DNA from: Parcubacteria bacterium C7867-004
GTDB taxonomy: Bacteria; Patescibacteria; Paceibacteria; UBA9973; UBA2103
Direction: 5' to 3'
DNA length: 64,000 nucleotides
NCBI GenBank assembly: GCA_001189075.1
Contig: LFCN01000006.1
Span: 434,001 to 498,000, forward strand
In this document: positions 1 through 9,111 of the stretch, piece by piece
How positions within the stretch are numbered: the first letter of the stretch is position 1
How the letters are laid out: each line of letters opens with the position of its first letter
Notes under the pieces: generated by a model
What the model was told of the DNA's origin: nothing
Seen by the model: the letters and a program-made list of their open reading frames with translations, nothing else
Databases searched by the model: none
Made by a program: the position numbers and the translations under genes

Positions 1-7
1 TTTTGAT

Positions 8-415
8 ATGACCGACGCCCCAAAATCCATCCTCGTTGTCGAGGACGATCCTATACTTAAGAACCTCCTCGGGCATACGCTCGCGGGCAAGTATGAGACG
101 CTCTATGCCTCTGACGGCGCAGAAGCGCTCAAGCTCTTTGAGGAGCACAAGCCCGTACTGATTTTGCTCGATCTCATGCTCCCGACCATGAATGGCTTCG
201 AGGTTGTCGAGACGCTCAGGAAGCGAGAAGACGAAGGCAAGACGGTTCCCGTTATCGTTGTGTCTAATCTCGGCCAGATCGGTGACAAGGAGAAGGCAAA
301 GACACTTGGCGCAACCGAATACCTCGTAAAGGCGGAAGTCTCTGTTGAAGAGATTGTCGCGAAGATGGAGAGTTTGCTCGCTGCGGCCCCCACTCCGGTA
401 GCGCCAACAATGTAG
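8..415 (+). CDS. stand-alone response regulator receiver protein
   Basis: A CheY-like receiver domain with no output domain (135 aa). The acidic pocket is E12-D13-D14, the phosphoacceptor is D55 in LLDLMLP, the switch residue is S86 and the conserved lysine is K108. It would be phosphorylated by a histidine kinase and act by protein contact rather than by binding DNA. The start lies 7 bases into the window, so its promoter and any partner upstream cannot be seen. The only kinase in the window is about 57 kb away, and a link to it is speculative. Confidence 0.9.
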   Translation: MTDAPKSILVVEDDPILKNLLGHTLAGKYETLYASDGAEALKLFEEHKPVLILLDLMLPTMNGFEVVETLRKREDEGKTVPVIVVSNLGQIGDKEKAKTLGATEYLVKAEVSVEEIVAKMESLLAAAPTPVAPTM

Positions 416-438
416 CTTCATTCGTTCTTCGTCTTCTG

Positions 439-447
439 TGCTATAAT
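439..447 (+). promoter_or_regulatory. extended -10 promoter of uvrA
   Basis: TGCTATAAT, a perfect -10 with the TG extension. An inverted repeat (cctgccc at 457-463, gggcagg at 470-476) follows in the predicted leader before the uvrA start at 490. Confidence 0.6.
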
Positions 448-489
448 ACTTGTGTACCTGCCCCGCCACGGGCAGGACATTTCCGTACT

Positions 490-3156
490 ATGGCGACTGC
501 AAAGAAACCTCATCCCAAGACCGGAGACAAGCATCACGCGAGCGCGGACGAATGGATCCGCGTGAAAGGTGCCCGTACCCATAACCTCAAGAACCTCTCT
601 ACCGAGTTCCCTCGAGGAGCGATGACGGTTGTTACCGGACTCTCTGGTTCCGGCAAGTCCTCCTTCGCCTTTGATACTGTATTCGCCGAAGGACAGCGCC
701 GGTATGTCGAGTCTCTTTCAGCGTATGCGCGTCAGTTCCTCAACCAGATGCAGAAGCCGGATGTGGATGAGATTAGCGGACTCTCGCCCGCCATTTCCAT
801 AGACCAGAAGTCCCGTTCCAATAACCCGCGCTCCACCGTTGCGACCGTTACCGAGATCTATGACTACCTCCGCGTGCTCTATGCGCGCGCCGGTCAGCCG
901 TACTGCGTGAATCACGATGTCGCTATCGAGAAGCTCTCGAAGGAAGAGATGATCCGCATCGTGCAGGAGCATGTAAAGGCCCGCACCGATCTCAAGGCGA
1001 AGGACGAGGTTATGGGCGTTGCGGTCGATAAGACGGCGATAGCTATCTATGCGCCGGTTGTGGTGGGCCGTAAGGGCGAGTATTACCAGCTCCTCTATGA
1101 TCTTCTCGGCAAAGGCTATGAGAAGGTGCTTATCGACGGGAAGCCCCATGCGCTCCGCGAGAAAGTAGAGCTCGATCGCAACAAGCGCCATGATATCGAT
1201 GCCATCGTCGATACCATTTACGTATCCGAGTTTGAACGCAGCCCTGATGCAGCTCGTGAGCGTCTCTCAGAGGCCCTTGAGCTCGCGCTTAAGGAAAGTG
1301 ATGGGCTCGTTAAGATAAAGCACGCAGACGGGGAGATTGAGACCCTCTCGGCGAAGTTCATCTGTCCGGATGACGGCACCTCGTTCCCGGAGGTTGAGCC
1401 ACGCCTCTTCTCATTCAATAGCCCGTATGGCGCGTGTCCGAACTGTAACGGTCTCGGTACCAAGTCGCTCTTCTCTGACGAGCCGTGCCCAGTCTGTGAA
1501 GGGAAGCGATTGCGTCCCGAAGCGCTCCGTGTGTATCTCTCGGGCAAGAAGAATCCGAAGATCAACAACGGCCTGGGTATCAATGTCGTCGATTTCACGA
1601 ACTTCTCCATCCGCGAAGCGAAGGAGTTCATGGACCAGCTCGAGCTCTCGGAGATGCGCATGGAGATCGCGCGTCCGATTATCCGCGAGATAACGAGCCG
1701 TCTCGATTTCATGCTGAACGTCGGTCTCGACTACCTCACGCTCAACCGCTCAGCGGCGACGCTCTCTGGCGGCGAGGCGCAGCGCATCCGCCTGGCGTCC
1801 CAGCTCGGTACGGGACTTGTTGGCGCGCTCTATGTGCTTGACGAGCCGACGATCGGTCTCCACCAGCGGGATAACGATCGCCTCATTCAGACCCTGCTTA
1901 CGCTCAAGGAACTCGGCAATACCATCCTCGTGGTCGAGCACGATGAGGACACTATCTATGCTGCCGACTACCTCCTCGATATTGGTCCGGGAGCGGGTGT
2001 TCACGGCGGGAACGTCGTTGCTGAAGGATGGCTCGAAGATCTCCTCACCGCACCCAAGAACGATAGCGGTTCGCTTACCCTTTCATACCTGCGCGACGAG
2101 ACGAGAATCGAGATCCCTGAGGAACGTCGCACGAGCGAGAAGGGCTCTATCAAGGTCCGTGGTGCGACTCTGCATAACCTGAAGAATCAGAACGTCGACA
2201 TTCCACTCGGGAAGCTCGTCTGTATAACGGGTGTGTCCGGCTCAGGCAAGTCGACCTTCCTTTACGACGTGCTGCATAAGAACGTTGCTGCTCGTTTCGG
2301 CAAGCGAGAAGCGAAGCTCGAGAACTGCGCGTCGATGACCGGCACCGAATACCTCGGCCGTGTCGTCCTTATCGACCAGTCCGCTATCGGCCGTACCCCG
2401 CGCTCGAATCCCGCGACCTATACGGGTGCGTTCACGCATATCCGCGATCTGTTTGCTGCAACGTCTGAGGCTCGTGCTCGCGGTTGGAAGCCGGGACGTT
2501 TCTCCTTCAATGTCGCCGGCGGCCGCTGCGAAGCGTGCCAGGGTAATGGAGTTATAGCGGTCGAAATGCACTTCCTTCCGACGGTGTATGTGGTCTGCGA
2601 TGTCTGCAACGGCACCCGATTCATGAAAGAGACGCTTGAGGTCACCTTCAAGGGCAAGAATATTTATGAAGTACTCCAGATGACTATCGAAGAGGCCGAG
2701 GTGTTCTTCAAGGATATCCCTGCGATCTCTGACCGTCTCGAGTCGCTGAACGCAACCGGACTCCAATACCTCACACTCGGACAATCAGCGACGACGCTTT
2801 CCGGCGGAGAGGCGCAGCGGGTGAAGATCGCGTCTGAGCTCTATCGCCCTATCACGATGAAGACGCTCTACCTGCTCGACGAGCCGACCGTGGGTCTTCA
2901 TTACGAAGACGTACGTAAGCTGCTTGAGATCCTGCAGGAGCTGGTTCGTCGCGGAAACACCGTCGTTGTTATCGAGCACAATCTCGATATCGTGAAATCC
3001 GCCGATTATCTCATCGACTTTGGTCCGGAAGGAGGTATCAAGGGCGGGAAAGTCATTGCGAAGGGAACGCCGGAGGAAGTTGCGGAGATCGAGGACTCCT
3101 TTACGGGCGAATACCTCGCCAAGATATTCAAGAAAGCTAAGAAGCGCGCGAAGTAG
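490..3156 (+). CDS. uvrA: excinuclease ABC subunit A
   Basis: UvrA is the damage-sensing ABC-type ATPase of nucleotide excision repair and loads UvrB on lesions. Two ATPase modules are visible: Walker A GLSGSGKSS (about residues 50-58) and GVSGSGKST in the second half, with signatures LSGGEAQRIR and LSGGEAQRVK. The zinc-finger CxxC pairs CPNC/CPVC and CEAC/CDVC are all kept. At 888 aa it is slightly shorter than the usual ~940. uvrC lies just downstream after one small gene; uvrB is not in the window. Confidence 0.97.
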   Translation: MATAKKPHPKTGDKHHASADEWIRVKGARTHNLKNLSTEFPRGAMTVVTGLSGSGKSSFAFDTVFAEGQRRYVESLSAYARQFLNQMQKPDVDEISGLSPAISIDQKSRSNNPRSTVATVTEIYDYLRVLYARAGQPYCVNHDVAIEKLSKEEMIRIVQEHVKARTDLKAKDEVMGVAVDKTAIAIYAPVVVGRKGEYYQLLYDLLGKGYEKVLIDGKPHALREKVELDRNKRHDIDAIVDTIYVSEFERSPDAARERLSEALELALKESDGLVKIKHADGEIETLSAKFICPDDGTSFPEVEPRLFSFNSPYGACPNCNGLGTKSLFSDEPCPVCEGKRLRPEALRVYLSGKKNPKINNGLGINVVDFTNFSIREAKEFMDQLELSEMRMEIARPIIREITSRLDFMLNVGLDYLTLNRSAATLSGGEAQRIRLASQLGTGLVGALYVLDEPTIGLHQRDNDRLIQTLLTLKELGNTILVVEHDEDTIYAADYLLDIGPGAGVHGGNVVAEGWLEDLLTAPKNDSGSLTLSYLRDETRIEIPEERRTSEKGSIKVRGATLHNLKNQNVDIPLGKLVCITGVSGSGKSTFLYDVLHKNVAARFGKREAKLENCASMTGTEYLGRVVLIDQSAIGRTPRSNPATYTGAFTHIRDLFAATSEARARGWKPGRFSFNVAGGRCEACQGNGVIAVEMHFLPTVYVVCDVCNGTRFMKETLEVTFKGKNIYEVLQMTIEEAEVFFKDIPAISDRLESLNATGLQYLTLGQSATTLSGGEAQRVKIASELYRPITMKTLYLLDEPTVGLHYEDVRKLLEILQELVRRGNTVVVIEHNLDIVKSADYLIDFGPEGGIKGGKVIAKGTPEEVAEIEDSFTGEYLAKIFKKAKKRAK

Positions 3157-3224
3157 GTACCTGTGCATAGTGCTTTATATAAGTGCTATCGTTAGGCTTT
3201 AGGATAGTTCCTGGAGGTACGGTC

Positions 3225-3536
3225 ATGCGGGACACCCGCGAACTAACACCACCCCGGCCGTATGTCTCTCAGCCGGTCTCTCCGAATCCCACGTTCGACG
3301 GCTCGCTCGAGCATCTTCGCGAGAAGCTCTGCATTCCGAGGAGAATGAGTCGGAGATTCTTATTCTTCGTCGCGTTTACACTTGGAAACAGGCTTGACTC
3401 GTATCCGGAAAGCGCGAAGGAGTGGTCCGAACGAAACTTCCTGCGATATAGGGAATTCGGTTGGACGCCCGATTTTTTCTACGTCGCCTTCCGTGCCGCG
3501 CCCTCGCGAGCCGCAAAGCTTCGCGCCTTCTGGTAG
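3225..3536 (+). CDS. small hypothetical protein, possible cargo gene
   Basis: A 103-aa ORF beginning MRDTRELTPPRPYV. I recognise no family. The start at 3225 is preferred over the in-frame 3183 because a clear Shine-Dalgarno (ctggaggt) precedes it by about 6 nt, which is unusual here. The protein is basic and aromatic-rich in its second half. It has its own hairpin terminator directly at the stop codon. In gene style it resembles the other isolated SD-bearing genes of the window. It could also be a chance ORF. Confidence 0.45.
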   Translation: MRDTRELTPPRPYVSQPVSPNPTFDGSLEHLREKLCIPRRMSRRFLFFVAFTLGNRLDSYPESAKEWSERNFLRYREFGWTPDFFYVAFRAAPSRAAKLRAFW

Positions 3537-3554
3537 GTCCGTCTCGGCGGGCCT
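3535..3554 (+). terminator. hairpin terminator after the 3225 gene
   Basis: aggtcc (3535-3540) pairs with gggcct (3549-3554) and is followed by a T-rich stretch. It sits on the stop codon of the small gene and before uvrC. Confidence 0.5.
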
Positions 3555-3594
3555 TTTCATTTACGGCTTTCACGCCGAGCGGTACGATGGCTGT

Positions 3595-4851
3595 ATGCAG
3601 CGCGAAGACCTCAAAAAGTTCGACCTCCCTGACTGCCCCGGCGTGTATCTCTTTACGCACGGGAAGGGGAAGAATAAGAAGATCCTCTACGTCGGGAAGG
3701 CGACGTCCCTTCGTGATCGCGTGCGCTCCTATTTCGATATCGATCTTATCGCGACCCGCGGTCCTCGGATTGTGGACATGGTCACTCGCGCCGATGGACT
3801 GATGCATGAGCCTACTCCCACCGTGCTTGAGGCCTTGGTGCGCGAGGCGGCTCTCATTCGCGAGCATATCCCGAGCGCGAACGCGATGGGCAAGGATGAT
3901 AAGACGTTCCTCTATGCCGTTATAACGGACGAGGAGATACCCCGCGTGCTCGCCATACGCGGCGCTGAGCTCGATTTCAAAGCAAAGAAGGTAATCATGA
4001 CGGGCCTCAAGCTGAAAGCCATCCACGGGCCGTTCCCGTCCGGGTATCAGCTGCGCGAGGGACTCCGGCTCATACGGAAGATATTCCCGTTCTTTGATAC
4101 GCCGAAGCCGGTTGGCGAGGGGAATCGGCATACGCAAGGGAAGATTGAATTCAATCGGCAGATCGGGCAGTATCCGCGCGATATGAATCGTTCGGGATAC
4201 ATGCGTTCGATACGGAATGTGTCACTCTTTCTTTCAGGACGAGTGAAGACGCTTCGTGCGACGCTTACCCGCGATATGAAGCAGGCGGCAAAAGAAGAAC
4301 GATTCGAGGACGCGGGAACTATCCGTCGGCAGCTGTTCGCGCTCGACCATATCCAGGATGTCTCGCTCATCAAGGAAGATCGAGGTGAAGATACGGGTCC
4401 GAGGCTTGAGGCATACGACACAGCCCATATCTCAGGCACGAACGCTATCGGCGTGATGTGTGTGGTTGAGAACGGCGTATCCGTGAAGCGTGACTATCGT
4501 ACCTTCAAGATCCAAGGCCGGGGCGGAAAGTCCCTGAATGACGACATCGCCTCGCTCAAGGAGATACTCTCGCGCAGGCTCGGGCATACCGAATGGCCGC
4601 TCCCGAAAGCGTTCGTGGTTGATGGTGGGAAGACCCATAAGAAAGCGGCGGAGGATGTATTGAAGGAAGTGGGTATCGGCATTCCAGTGGTTGCGGTTGT
4701 GAAGGATGAGAAGCATCGACCGCGTGAAGTGCTTGGGGGACTCCGTGCGGGGGTGCCAGACGCTGATGCGGTTCTGGCAAATTCCGAAGCGCATCGCTTC
4801 TCTCTCGCCAATCACCGGAAGGCTCGGTCCCGCGCTATGCGCAAGGCGTAG
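3595..4851 (+). CDS. uvrC: excinuclease ABC subunit C, short form
   Basis: The nuclease that makes both incisions in UvrABC repair. The GIY-YIG domain is at residues 14-46 (CPGVYLF, LYVGKATSLRDRVRSYF). The UVR motif that contacts UvrB follows mid-protein (AAKEERFEDAGTIRRQL). The RNase H-like domain has YDTAHISGT, VVDGGKTHKKAA and a final AHRFSLANHR. The protein stops there at 418 aa, against about 600 in typical UvrC, so the C-terminal tandem helix-hairpin-helix region is missing. The start is MQREDLKKF; the reading frame stays open upstream to 3382, but that stretch has no UvrC similarity. Confidence 0.93.
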   Translation: MQREDLKKFDLPDCPGVYLFTHGKGKNKKILYVGKATSLRDRVRSYFDIDLIATRGPRIVDMVTRADGLMHEPTPTVLEALVREAALIREHIPSANAMGKDDKTFLYAVITDEEIPRVLAIRGAELDFKAKKVIMTGLKLKAIHGPFPSGYQLREGLRLIRKIFPFFDTPKPVGEGNRHTQGKIEFNRQIGQYPRDMNRSGYMRSIRNVSLFLSGRVKTLRATLTRDMKQAAKEERFEDAGTIRRQLFALDHIQDVSLIKEDRGEDTGPRLEAYDTAHISGTNAIGVMCVVENGVSVKRDYRTFKIQGRGGKSLNDDIASLKEILSRRLGHTEWPLPKAFVVDGGKTHKKAAEDVLKEVGIGIPVVAVVKDEKHRPREVLGGLRAGVPDADAVLANSEAHRFSLANHRKARSRAMRKA

Positions 4852-5250
4852 CTTGCGCAAACCCACTACAGGTATAGGATTGCTTCGGGTGGCCACTCAT
4901 CGACTATTGATGAGTCGCTGGTCGTCCAGACAAAGGGCGCATACAGGGGAGAAATAGCACATTTCCAGAAACAAAACCGCAGCGTGCATCTAGTCCGCGC
5001 ACGGACGTCGCAGATCATTTCCAGGAGGTCCCTTCTGAGAAAACTGCATGCAATGCTGCTGTGCGACTGTCTTTATATCTGCTAGATATCTACAGGGGCT
5101 ACAAGGCTTTCGGCTTCGGCCCACTTGCCGTGCCCAGTTTGATTGAACGCACACCGAGATGATCGGAACCGCGTATTGCTAGCAGTTGGTAGAGATTGCA
5201 GAGGCCAGGGACATTTCGTTCCTGGCCTTCGCTCATTTCAGGTATTGCCC
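4852..5250. other. intergenic stretch with no recognisable gene
   Basis: About 400 bases between uvrC and the ddl promoter. I see no convincing ORF or RNA gene. Two small inverted repeats are present: actcatc/gatgagt (4895-4901 with 4909-4915) and ggccagg/cctggcc (5203-5209 with 5221-5227). Neither has a T-run. The second could end transcription from uvrC weakly. Confidence 0.4.
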
Positions 5251-5259
5251 TGCTATACT
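5251..5259 (+). promoter_or_regulatory. extended -10 promoter of ddl
   Basis: TGCTATACT ending 9 nt before the ddl ATG. Transcription would start about 3 nt before the start codon. Confidence 0.6.
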
Positions 5260-5268
5260 TCCTTCATC

Positions 5269-6243
5269 ATGCGTGGAACGGTCGTCGGAGTATTGCGGGG
5301 CGGTCCATCTAAGGAGCACGAAGTGTCGCTTGCGACCGGTCACGCCGTCATCACGAACCTTCCCGAGGACCGCTTCACGGTAAGGGATATTTACATAGAC
5401 AAGGACGGTATCTGGCATGAGCGTGGGCGGCCCGTGATGCCGGCGAATGTGCTCCCCTCGATGGATGCGGTTGTTGTGGGGCTGCATGGGGAATACGGAG
5501 AGGATGGGGAAGTACAGAAGCTGCTTGAGCGGTTCGGTGTTCCCTACACCGGCTCGGACTCATTCGGTTCGTACCTCGCAATGCATAAGGTGCTTTCCAA
5601 GGAGCGCGCGAAGGAGATGGGACTGCTCACCCCGAAGTATCGATTCATCGAACGAGCTGACGATGCAGAAGCTATTGCGCAAGACATCATCCGTTCGTTC
5701 CATCAGCCGGTTGTCGTAAAGCCGATTCGGTGGGGTTCTTCAGTTGGCATATCGATTGTCGGCGGATACCAGCCGGTGCATTCGGCGATCCTTGAGCTTC
5801 TTGAGGCTGGAGCAGGAGGAGTGCTCGTCGAGGAACTTATTCGCGGTACGGAAGCTACGGCAGGCGTCGTTGAGGGTCTTCGCGGTGAAGAGCTCTATAT
5901 GCTCCCGCCGATTGAGATCATCCCGCCCAACGGCAGCTTCTTTTCGTACGACGTGAAGTATTCGGGGGCTACAGAGGAGATCGTACCGGGCCGCTTCCAG
6001 AAGTACGTGCAGAACGACCTCATGAAAGCGGCAAAGACCATGCACGAAGCACTCGGACTTAGGCATTATTCCCGCTCCGACTTTATCGTCTCTCCTAAGG
6101 GCATCTATTATCTCGAGACCAATACGCTTCCCGGCATGACTAAGGAATCGCTTCTCCCTAAATCGCTCGCTGCCGTCGGCGTTTCGCTCCCCGACTTCCT
6201 TACGCACGTGGTTGATCTCGCGCTAACCGGAAAGAAACGATGA
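5269..6243 (+). CDS. ddl: D-alanine--D-alanine ligase
   Basis: An ATP-grasp ligase that joins two D-alanines for the peptidoglycan peptide stem. The N-terminal signature GGPSKEHEVS, the glycine-rich ATP loop KPIRWGSSVGIS and the C-terminal ETNTLPGMT are all recognisable. I start it at MRGTVVGVLRGG (324 aa). The open frame extends 42 codons upstream, but that part shows no family similarity, and an extended -10 lies just before 5269. The stop overlaps the next gene by 4 nt (ATGA), so the two are translationally coupled. With mltG it indicates a peptidoglycan wall. Confidence 0.93.
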   Translation: MRGTVVGVLRGGPSKEHEVSLATGHAVITNLPEDRFTVRDIYIDKDGIWHERGRPVMPANVLPSMDAVVVGLHGEYGEDGEVQKLLERFGVPYTGSDSFGSYLAMHKVLSKERAKEMGLLTPKYRFIERADDAEAIAQDIIRSFHQPVVVKPIRWGSSVGISIVGGYQPVHSAILELLEAGAGGVLVEELIRGTEATAGVVEGLRGEELYMLPPIEIIPPNGSFFSYDVKYSGATEEIVPGRFQKYVQNDLMKAAKTMHEALGLRHYSRSDFIVSPKGIYYLETNTLPGMTKESLLPKSLAAVGVSLPDFLTHVVDLALTGKKR

Positions 6244-6572
6244 GCGAGTACAGTGACAAGAAGTGCGTACCCTGCGAAGGCGGATTTCCGGCACTGACGC
6301 TCGCGCAGGCGCAGGATCTCATGGAGCATGCACCAGGCTGGAGCCTGAACGAGGCAGGTACTGAGATCCATCGAGACTATGCGTTTCCAGACTTCGCTAC
6401 CGCGCTTTCGTTCGTGAACGAGGTAGGTGCGCTTGCCGAGGAGGAGGGTCATCATCCCGATATCACGCTTAGCTGGGGCAAGGTAGGAATTACCCTCACG
6501 ACGCATTCAATAGGGGGACTCTCTGAGAACGATATTATCCTTGCGGCCAAGATAGGGCTTTTGCAGCCGTAA
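6240..6572 (+). CDS. 4a-hydroxytetrahydrobiopterin dehydratase (PCD/DCoH) family protein
   Basis: A 110-aa member of the pterin-4a-carbinolamine dehydratase family, with the signature HHPDI around residues 72-76 and a well-conserved core (W..F.F..F..A..F). It overlaps the ddl stop by 4 nt. The family dehydrates 4a-hydroxy-tetrahydropterins produced by aromatic amino-acid hydroxylases. No pterin-dependent hydroxylase is visible here, so its substrate in this organism is open. Confidence 0.88.
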   Translation: MSEYSDKKCVPCEGGFPALTLAQAQDLMEHAPGWSLNEAGTEIHRDYAFPDFATALSFVNEVGALAEEEGHHPDITLSWGKVGITLTTHSIGGLSENDIILAAKIGLLQP

Positions 6573-6578
6573 CGGGTA

Positions 6579-6587
6579 TGGTATAAA
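6579..6587 (+). promoter_or_regulatory. extended -10 promoter of tRNA-Ala(UGC)
   Basis: TGGTATAAA located 18 nt before the mature 5' end of the tRNA. Confidence 0.5.
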
Positions 6588-6605
6588 TCATACGTTCCCG
6601 AATAG

Positions 6606-6678
6606 GGGCCGTTAGCTCAGTTGGTAGAGCATCTCATTTGCAATGAGAGGGTCGCAGGTTCGAATCCTGTACGGTCCA
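6606..6678 (+). tRNA. tRNA-Ala (anticodon UGC)
   Basis: The acceptor stem GGGCCGT/ACGGTCC contains the G3-U70 wobble pair that marks alanine tRNAs. The anticodon stem TCTCA/TGAGA encloses TTTGCAA, giving anticodon TGC, and the T arm is GCAGG-TTCGAAT-CCTGT. The discriminator is A. The 3' CCA is not encoded. Confidence 0.95.
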
Positions 6679-6734
6679 CATTTGTTCACGAAGTCAAGGT
6701 TTCCGTCATTCCGTATTGGCGCGCTTAAGTTTCG

Positions 6735-6758
6735 GGAGGTTCTAATCTCACAGAACCT
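6735..6758. repeat. left direct repeat of the CHAT insertion, with internal inverted repeat
   Basis: GGAGGTTCTAATCTC at 6735-6749 is repeated exactly at 8854-8868. This copy also contains a perfect 7-bp inverted repeat, AGGTTCT (6738-6744) with AGAACCT (6752-6758). It lies between tRNA-Ala and the CHAT gene. Confidence 0.6.
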
Positions 6759-6781
6759 AAAAACGATAAGAATGGTATTTT

Positions 6782-8881
6782 ATGCTCATTCCTAGGATGA
6801 GAATCTTAAAATATTTTCGGCAAAAGTTTGGAGATAGAAGGCAACAAAAAGTTGTACCTTCTCTTAACGAGAAAGTTGTATGTATTACAACGCGAGACAA
6901 CTACATTCTTCCCGCTCTCGTTTCCTCATATTTTTCCTCAAAAACTGAATACTTTAGTTTATTTGTATTTCCCAATATTGATGCTCCTTACGAGGAGTAT
7001 ATTGAAATGAGTGGGGAGAAGTTTGTGGCAAAGCTCATAGGGCGTGAAGCAAAGGTTCTTTTTAACAATGCTTTCTTCAAACTTAAGCCCAAGCGCTACC
7101 TCTTAGTAGGTCTAAATGAAGCAGAGAAAACCTACTTTGATTCTCTCTCTCCAAAGAAGAAGATATTTATAGATAACGAAACTGAAATCCAAGAGAAACT
7201 CAAGTCTCTTAAGAAGAAACCGAGACGAGAAATCCGTTGCAGGGAGTCTGACTTACTAAAGGGTTTGTACATAGCAAAACAGAAGAAACTTGCATTGGTA
7301 ATAGACGAGAACGCAAAGGCAATAAATGTTAGGGATTTCCTTAGTGTGAGCACAGGAATTCTGGTTATTGAAGAAGATAAGAAAGCAACAGATATTGTCG
7401 CTATTAACTTAGCTCACGCTCTTAATTCTGATATTGCGATTGTTGAACCATTCAACGAAGACAGAAAGGAGCTAACCACGCTCCAGAAAGACATCTATAA
7501 ATGGAAGAAAGGTGGAGATAACGAAGCTCATGCGAGAGTGATTAAACTCTTGGGAGACAGATTAAACGGAATAGATTTTAGCCCATATCACTACGCAACA
7601 TTCTTCACAGACGGACTTCCATACTCGTTGGTATTGGAAAAACTATCCATTTCTTACATCAACCCAAATCTGAGATGTGATTTGTTTATATTCAATGAAC
7701 TTTTTTCTCAATATGACAAACAAACAGAGGGGGTAATCGTTTTCTCTCCTGAAGAATTTGGACAGAAAGAGGAGACTCCTTTCGTTGTAGCAACTCTTAA
7801 GAAGTTAGGATTCTATGTAAAAGAACTCATTGGCAAGAACGCAACTGTACATAATTTTGAGCATTATTCTCAACATTATCCTTACGATTTAATGCACATC
7901 TGTAGCCATGGTGGACAAACAGATGGATATTTCGCAATAGAGAAATTTACGGACAGAGATGGTAAAGAACATACCGTCGAGTATGAGGAGGTTGTTGGCT
8001 TCTCTCCTGTGCCAGGGAAAGATCTAATAGCAGTTAGCAGAAAAGCATTCTTTAAGAGATTTGATGGTTTTGAGTGGATGAGCCCAGAACTCAAAGCTCA
8101 GCATATCCCGAGCTATATCTTCGAAGACATGACCCGCAATCTTTTTTCAGGAGATGGCGGAGAGAAAGCGCAACGATTTCCTGCTAACTACCCCATAGCA
8201 AACTCTTGCCATATAAAGTGTTACGACAGTATCCATCAAGGCACAATGCAGTCTATTGCTTTGTACAATCATCCCATTATTTTCAATAATACCTGCTGTT
8301 CGTGGCATGAGATTTCAAACTTCTTTATTACTGCTGGCGCAAGAGGATATATTGGTACTCTTTGGTCAATTAAGAATATAAACGCCGTGAGAGCAGCGGC
8401 TTTTTTCTACTCAAAAATTCACGAGCTCAACATTGCTGCTCTATGCCGTTTAATGAATACCTTCCTTAAGGGAACGTCAGACGAGGGAGTGTATATGTAC
8501 TGGGGATTACCTTTTTCAAAAGTTTATTTACCAACTTCAGAAAATAGTCGACTCAAAATTTTGGGAGAACTATTTTATGGTCTATGGAGATGGGTTGGTC
8601 ATTATCGCTCCTTGCCAGAGGGAGAAGTGAGGAAAAACACGAATGACGTGGTTCGTTTCATTCACAGTGAGATTGCAGGCAACTTCAAGCAGGAAGATTT
8701 AAAAGGCCTGATTGGAGACAAGGCATATAAAAAGTTGGAGACCACTGTTGCTGAGGTACAAGCCAAAGCACCAAAAGAGAGCACAACTTCAGACACTGAA
8801 GCTTCTAATCTTGAAAGAGGAGCTATAGACCTTGGTACTGAATACCGAGGGAAGGAGGTTCTAATCTCCGAGCGTCTCTAG
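6782..8881 (+). CDS. CHAT-domain (caspase-like) protein
   Basis: A 699-aa protein whose C-terminal half carries the hallmarks of the CHAT/caspase-like cysteine protease fold. The His motif is HICSHGG (H376) and the Cys motif is NNTCCSW (C505 as catalytic candidate). A typical trailing segment follows (GARGYIGTLWSI). The first ~350 residues, probably the sensing or regulatory part, belong to no family I recognise. Base composition is clearly more AT-rich than all neighbours. The gene stands alone beside a tRNA and between direct repeats, so recent acquisition is likely. CHAT proteases often act in bacterial defence or programmed death, but no partner gene is adjacent here. Function is inferred from the fold only. 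Confidence 0.75.
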   Translation: MLIPRMRILKYFRQKFGDRRQQKVVPSLNEKVVCITTRDNYILPALVSSYFSSKTEYFSLFVFPNIDAPYEEYIEMSGEKFVAKLIGREAKVLFNNAFFKLKPKRYLLVGLNEAEKTYFDSLSPKKKIFIDNETEIQEKLKSLKKKPRREIRCRESDLLKGLYIAKQKKLALVIDENAKAINVRDFLSVSTGILVIEEDKKATDIVAINLAHALNSDIAIVEPFNEDRKELTTLQKDIYKWKKGGDNEAHARVIKLLGDRLNGIDFSPYHYATFFTDGLPYSLVLEKLSISYINPNLRCDLFIFNELFSQYDKQTEGVIVFSPEEFGQKEETPFVVATLKKLGFYVKELIGKNATVHNFEHYSQHYPYDLMHICSHGGQTDGYFAIEKFTDRDGKEHTVEYEEVVGFSPVPGKDLIAVSRKAFFKRFDGFEWMSPELKAQHIPSYIFEDMTRNLFSGDGGEKAQRFPANYPIANSCHIKCYDSIHQGTMQSIALYNHPIIFNNTCCSWHEISNFFITAGARGYIGTLWSIKNINAVRAAAFFYSKIHELNIAALCRLMNTFLKGTSDEGVYMYWGLPFSKVYLPTSENSRLKILGELFYGLWRWVGHYRSLPEGEVRKNTNDVVRFIHSEIAGNFKQEDLKGLIGDKAYKKLETTVAEVQAKAPKESTTSDTEASNLERGAIDLGTEYRGKEVLISERL
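8854..8868. repeat. right direct repeat of the CHAT insertion
   Basis: An exact 15-bp copy of 6735-6749, lying within the last codons of the CHAT gene. A third, degenerate copy starts near 8963 (GGGGAGTTCTAAT) and, like the left copy, is followed by CTAAAAAC. Confidence 0.55.
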
Positions 8882-9111
8882 GCTCTCAAGCCCATTTTGA
8901 TCCTTCAGACCATCCCACGAGTCCACTAGCCTAAGGAAATGTATTGGCCGCGATTCAATGAGGGGAGTTCTAATACGATGTACTAAAAACCACCCCAGAG
9001 GACAAGGCGCTGTAATCAAACAGTTTCGTTTACCTGTCCGCTCACGTACATTGACGAACGTTCAAGTCGTTATACTCTTACTGCTATAGCACTATCATCT
9101 CTGTACGACCT

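Noticed and set aside
4706..4957. An 83-codon ORF after uvrC
   Set aside because: It overlaps the uvrC 3' end in another frame and has no start signal or recognisable domain.
6240..6572. A ddl-PCD gene fusion
   Set aside because: The frames differ and overlap by 4 nt with a proper stop and start, so these are coupled separate genes.
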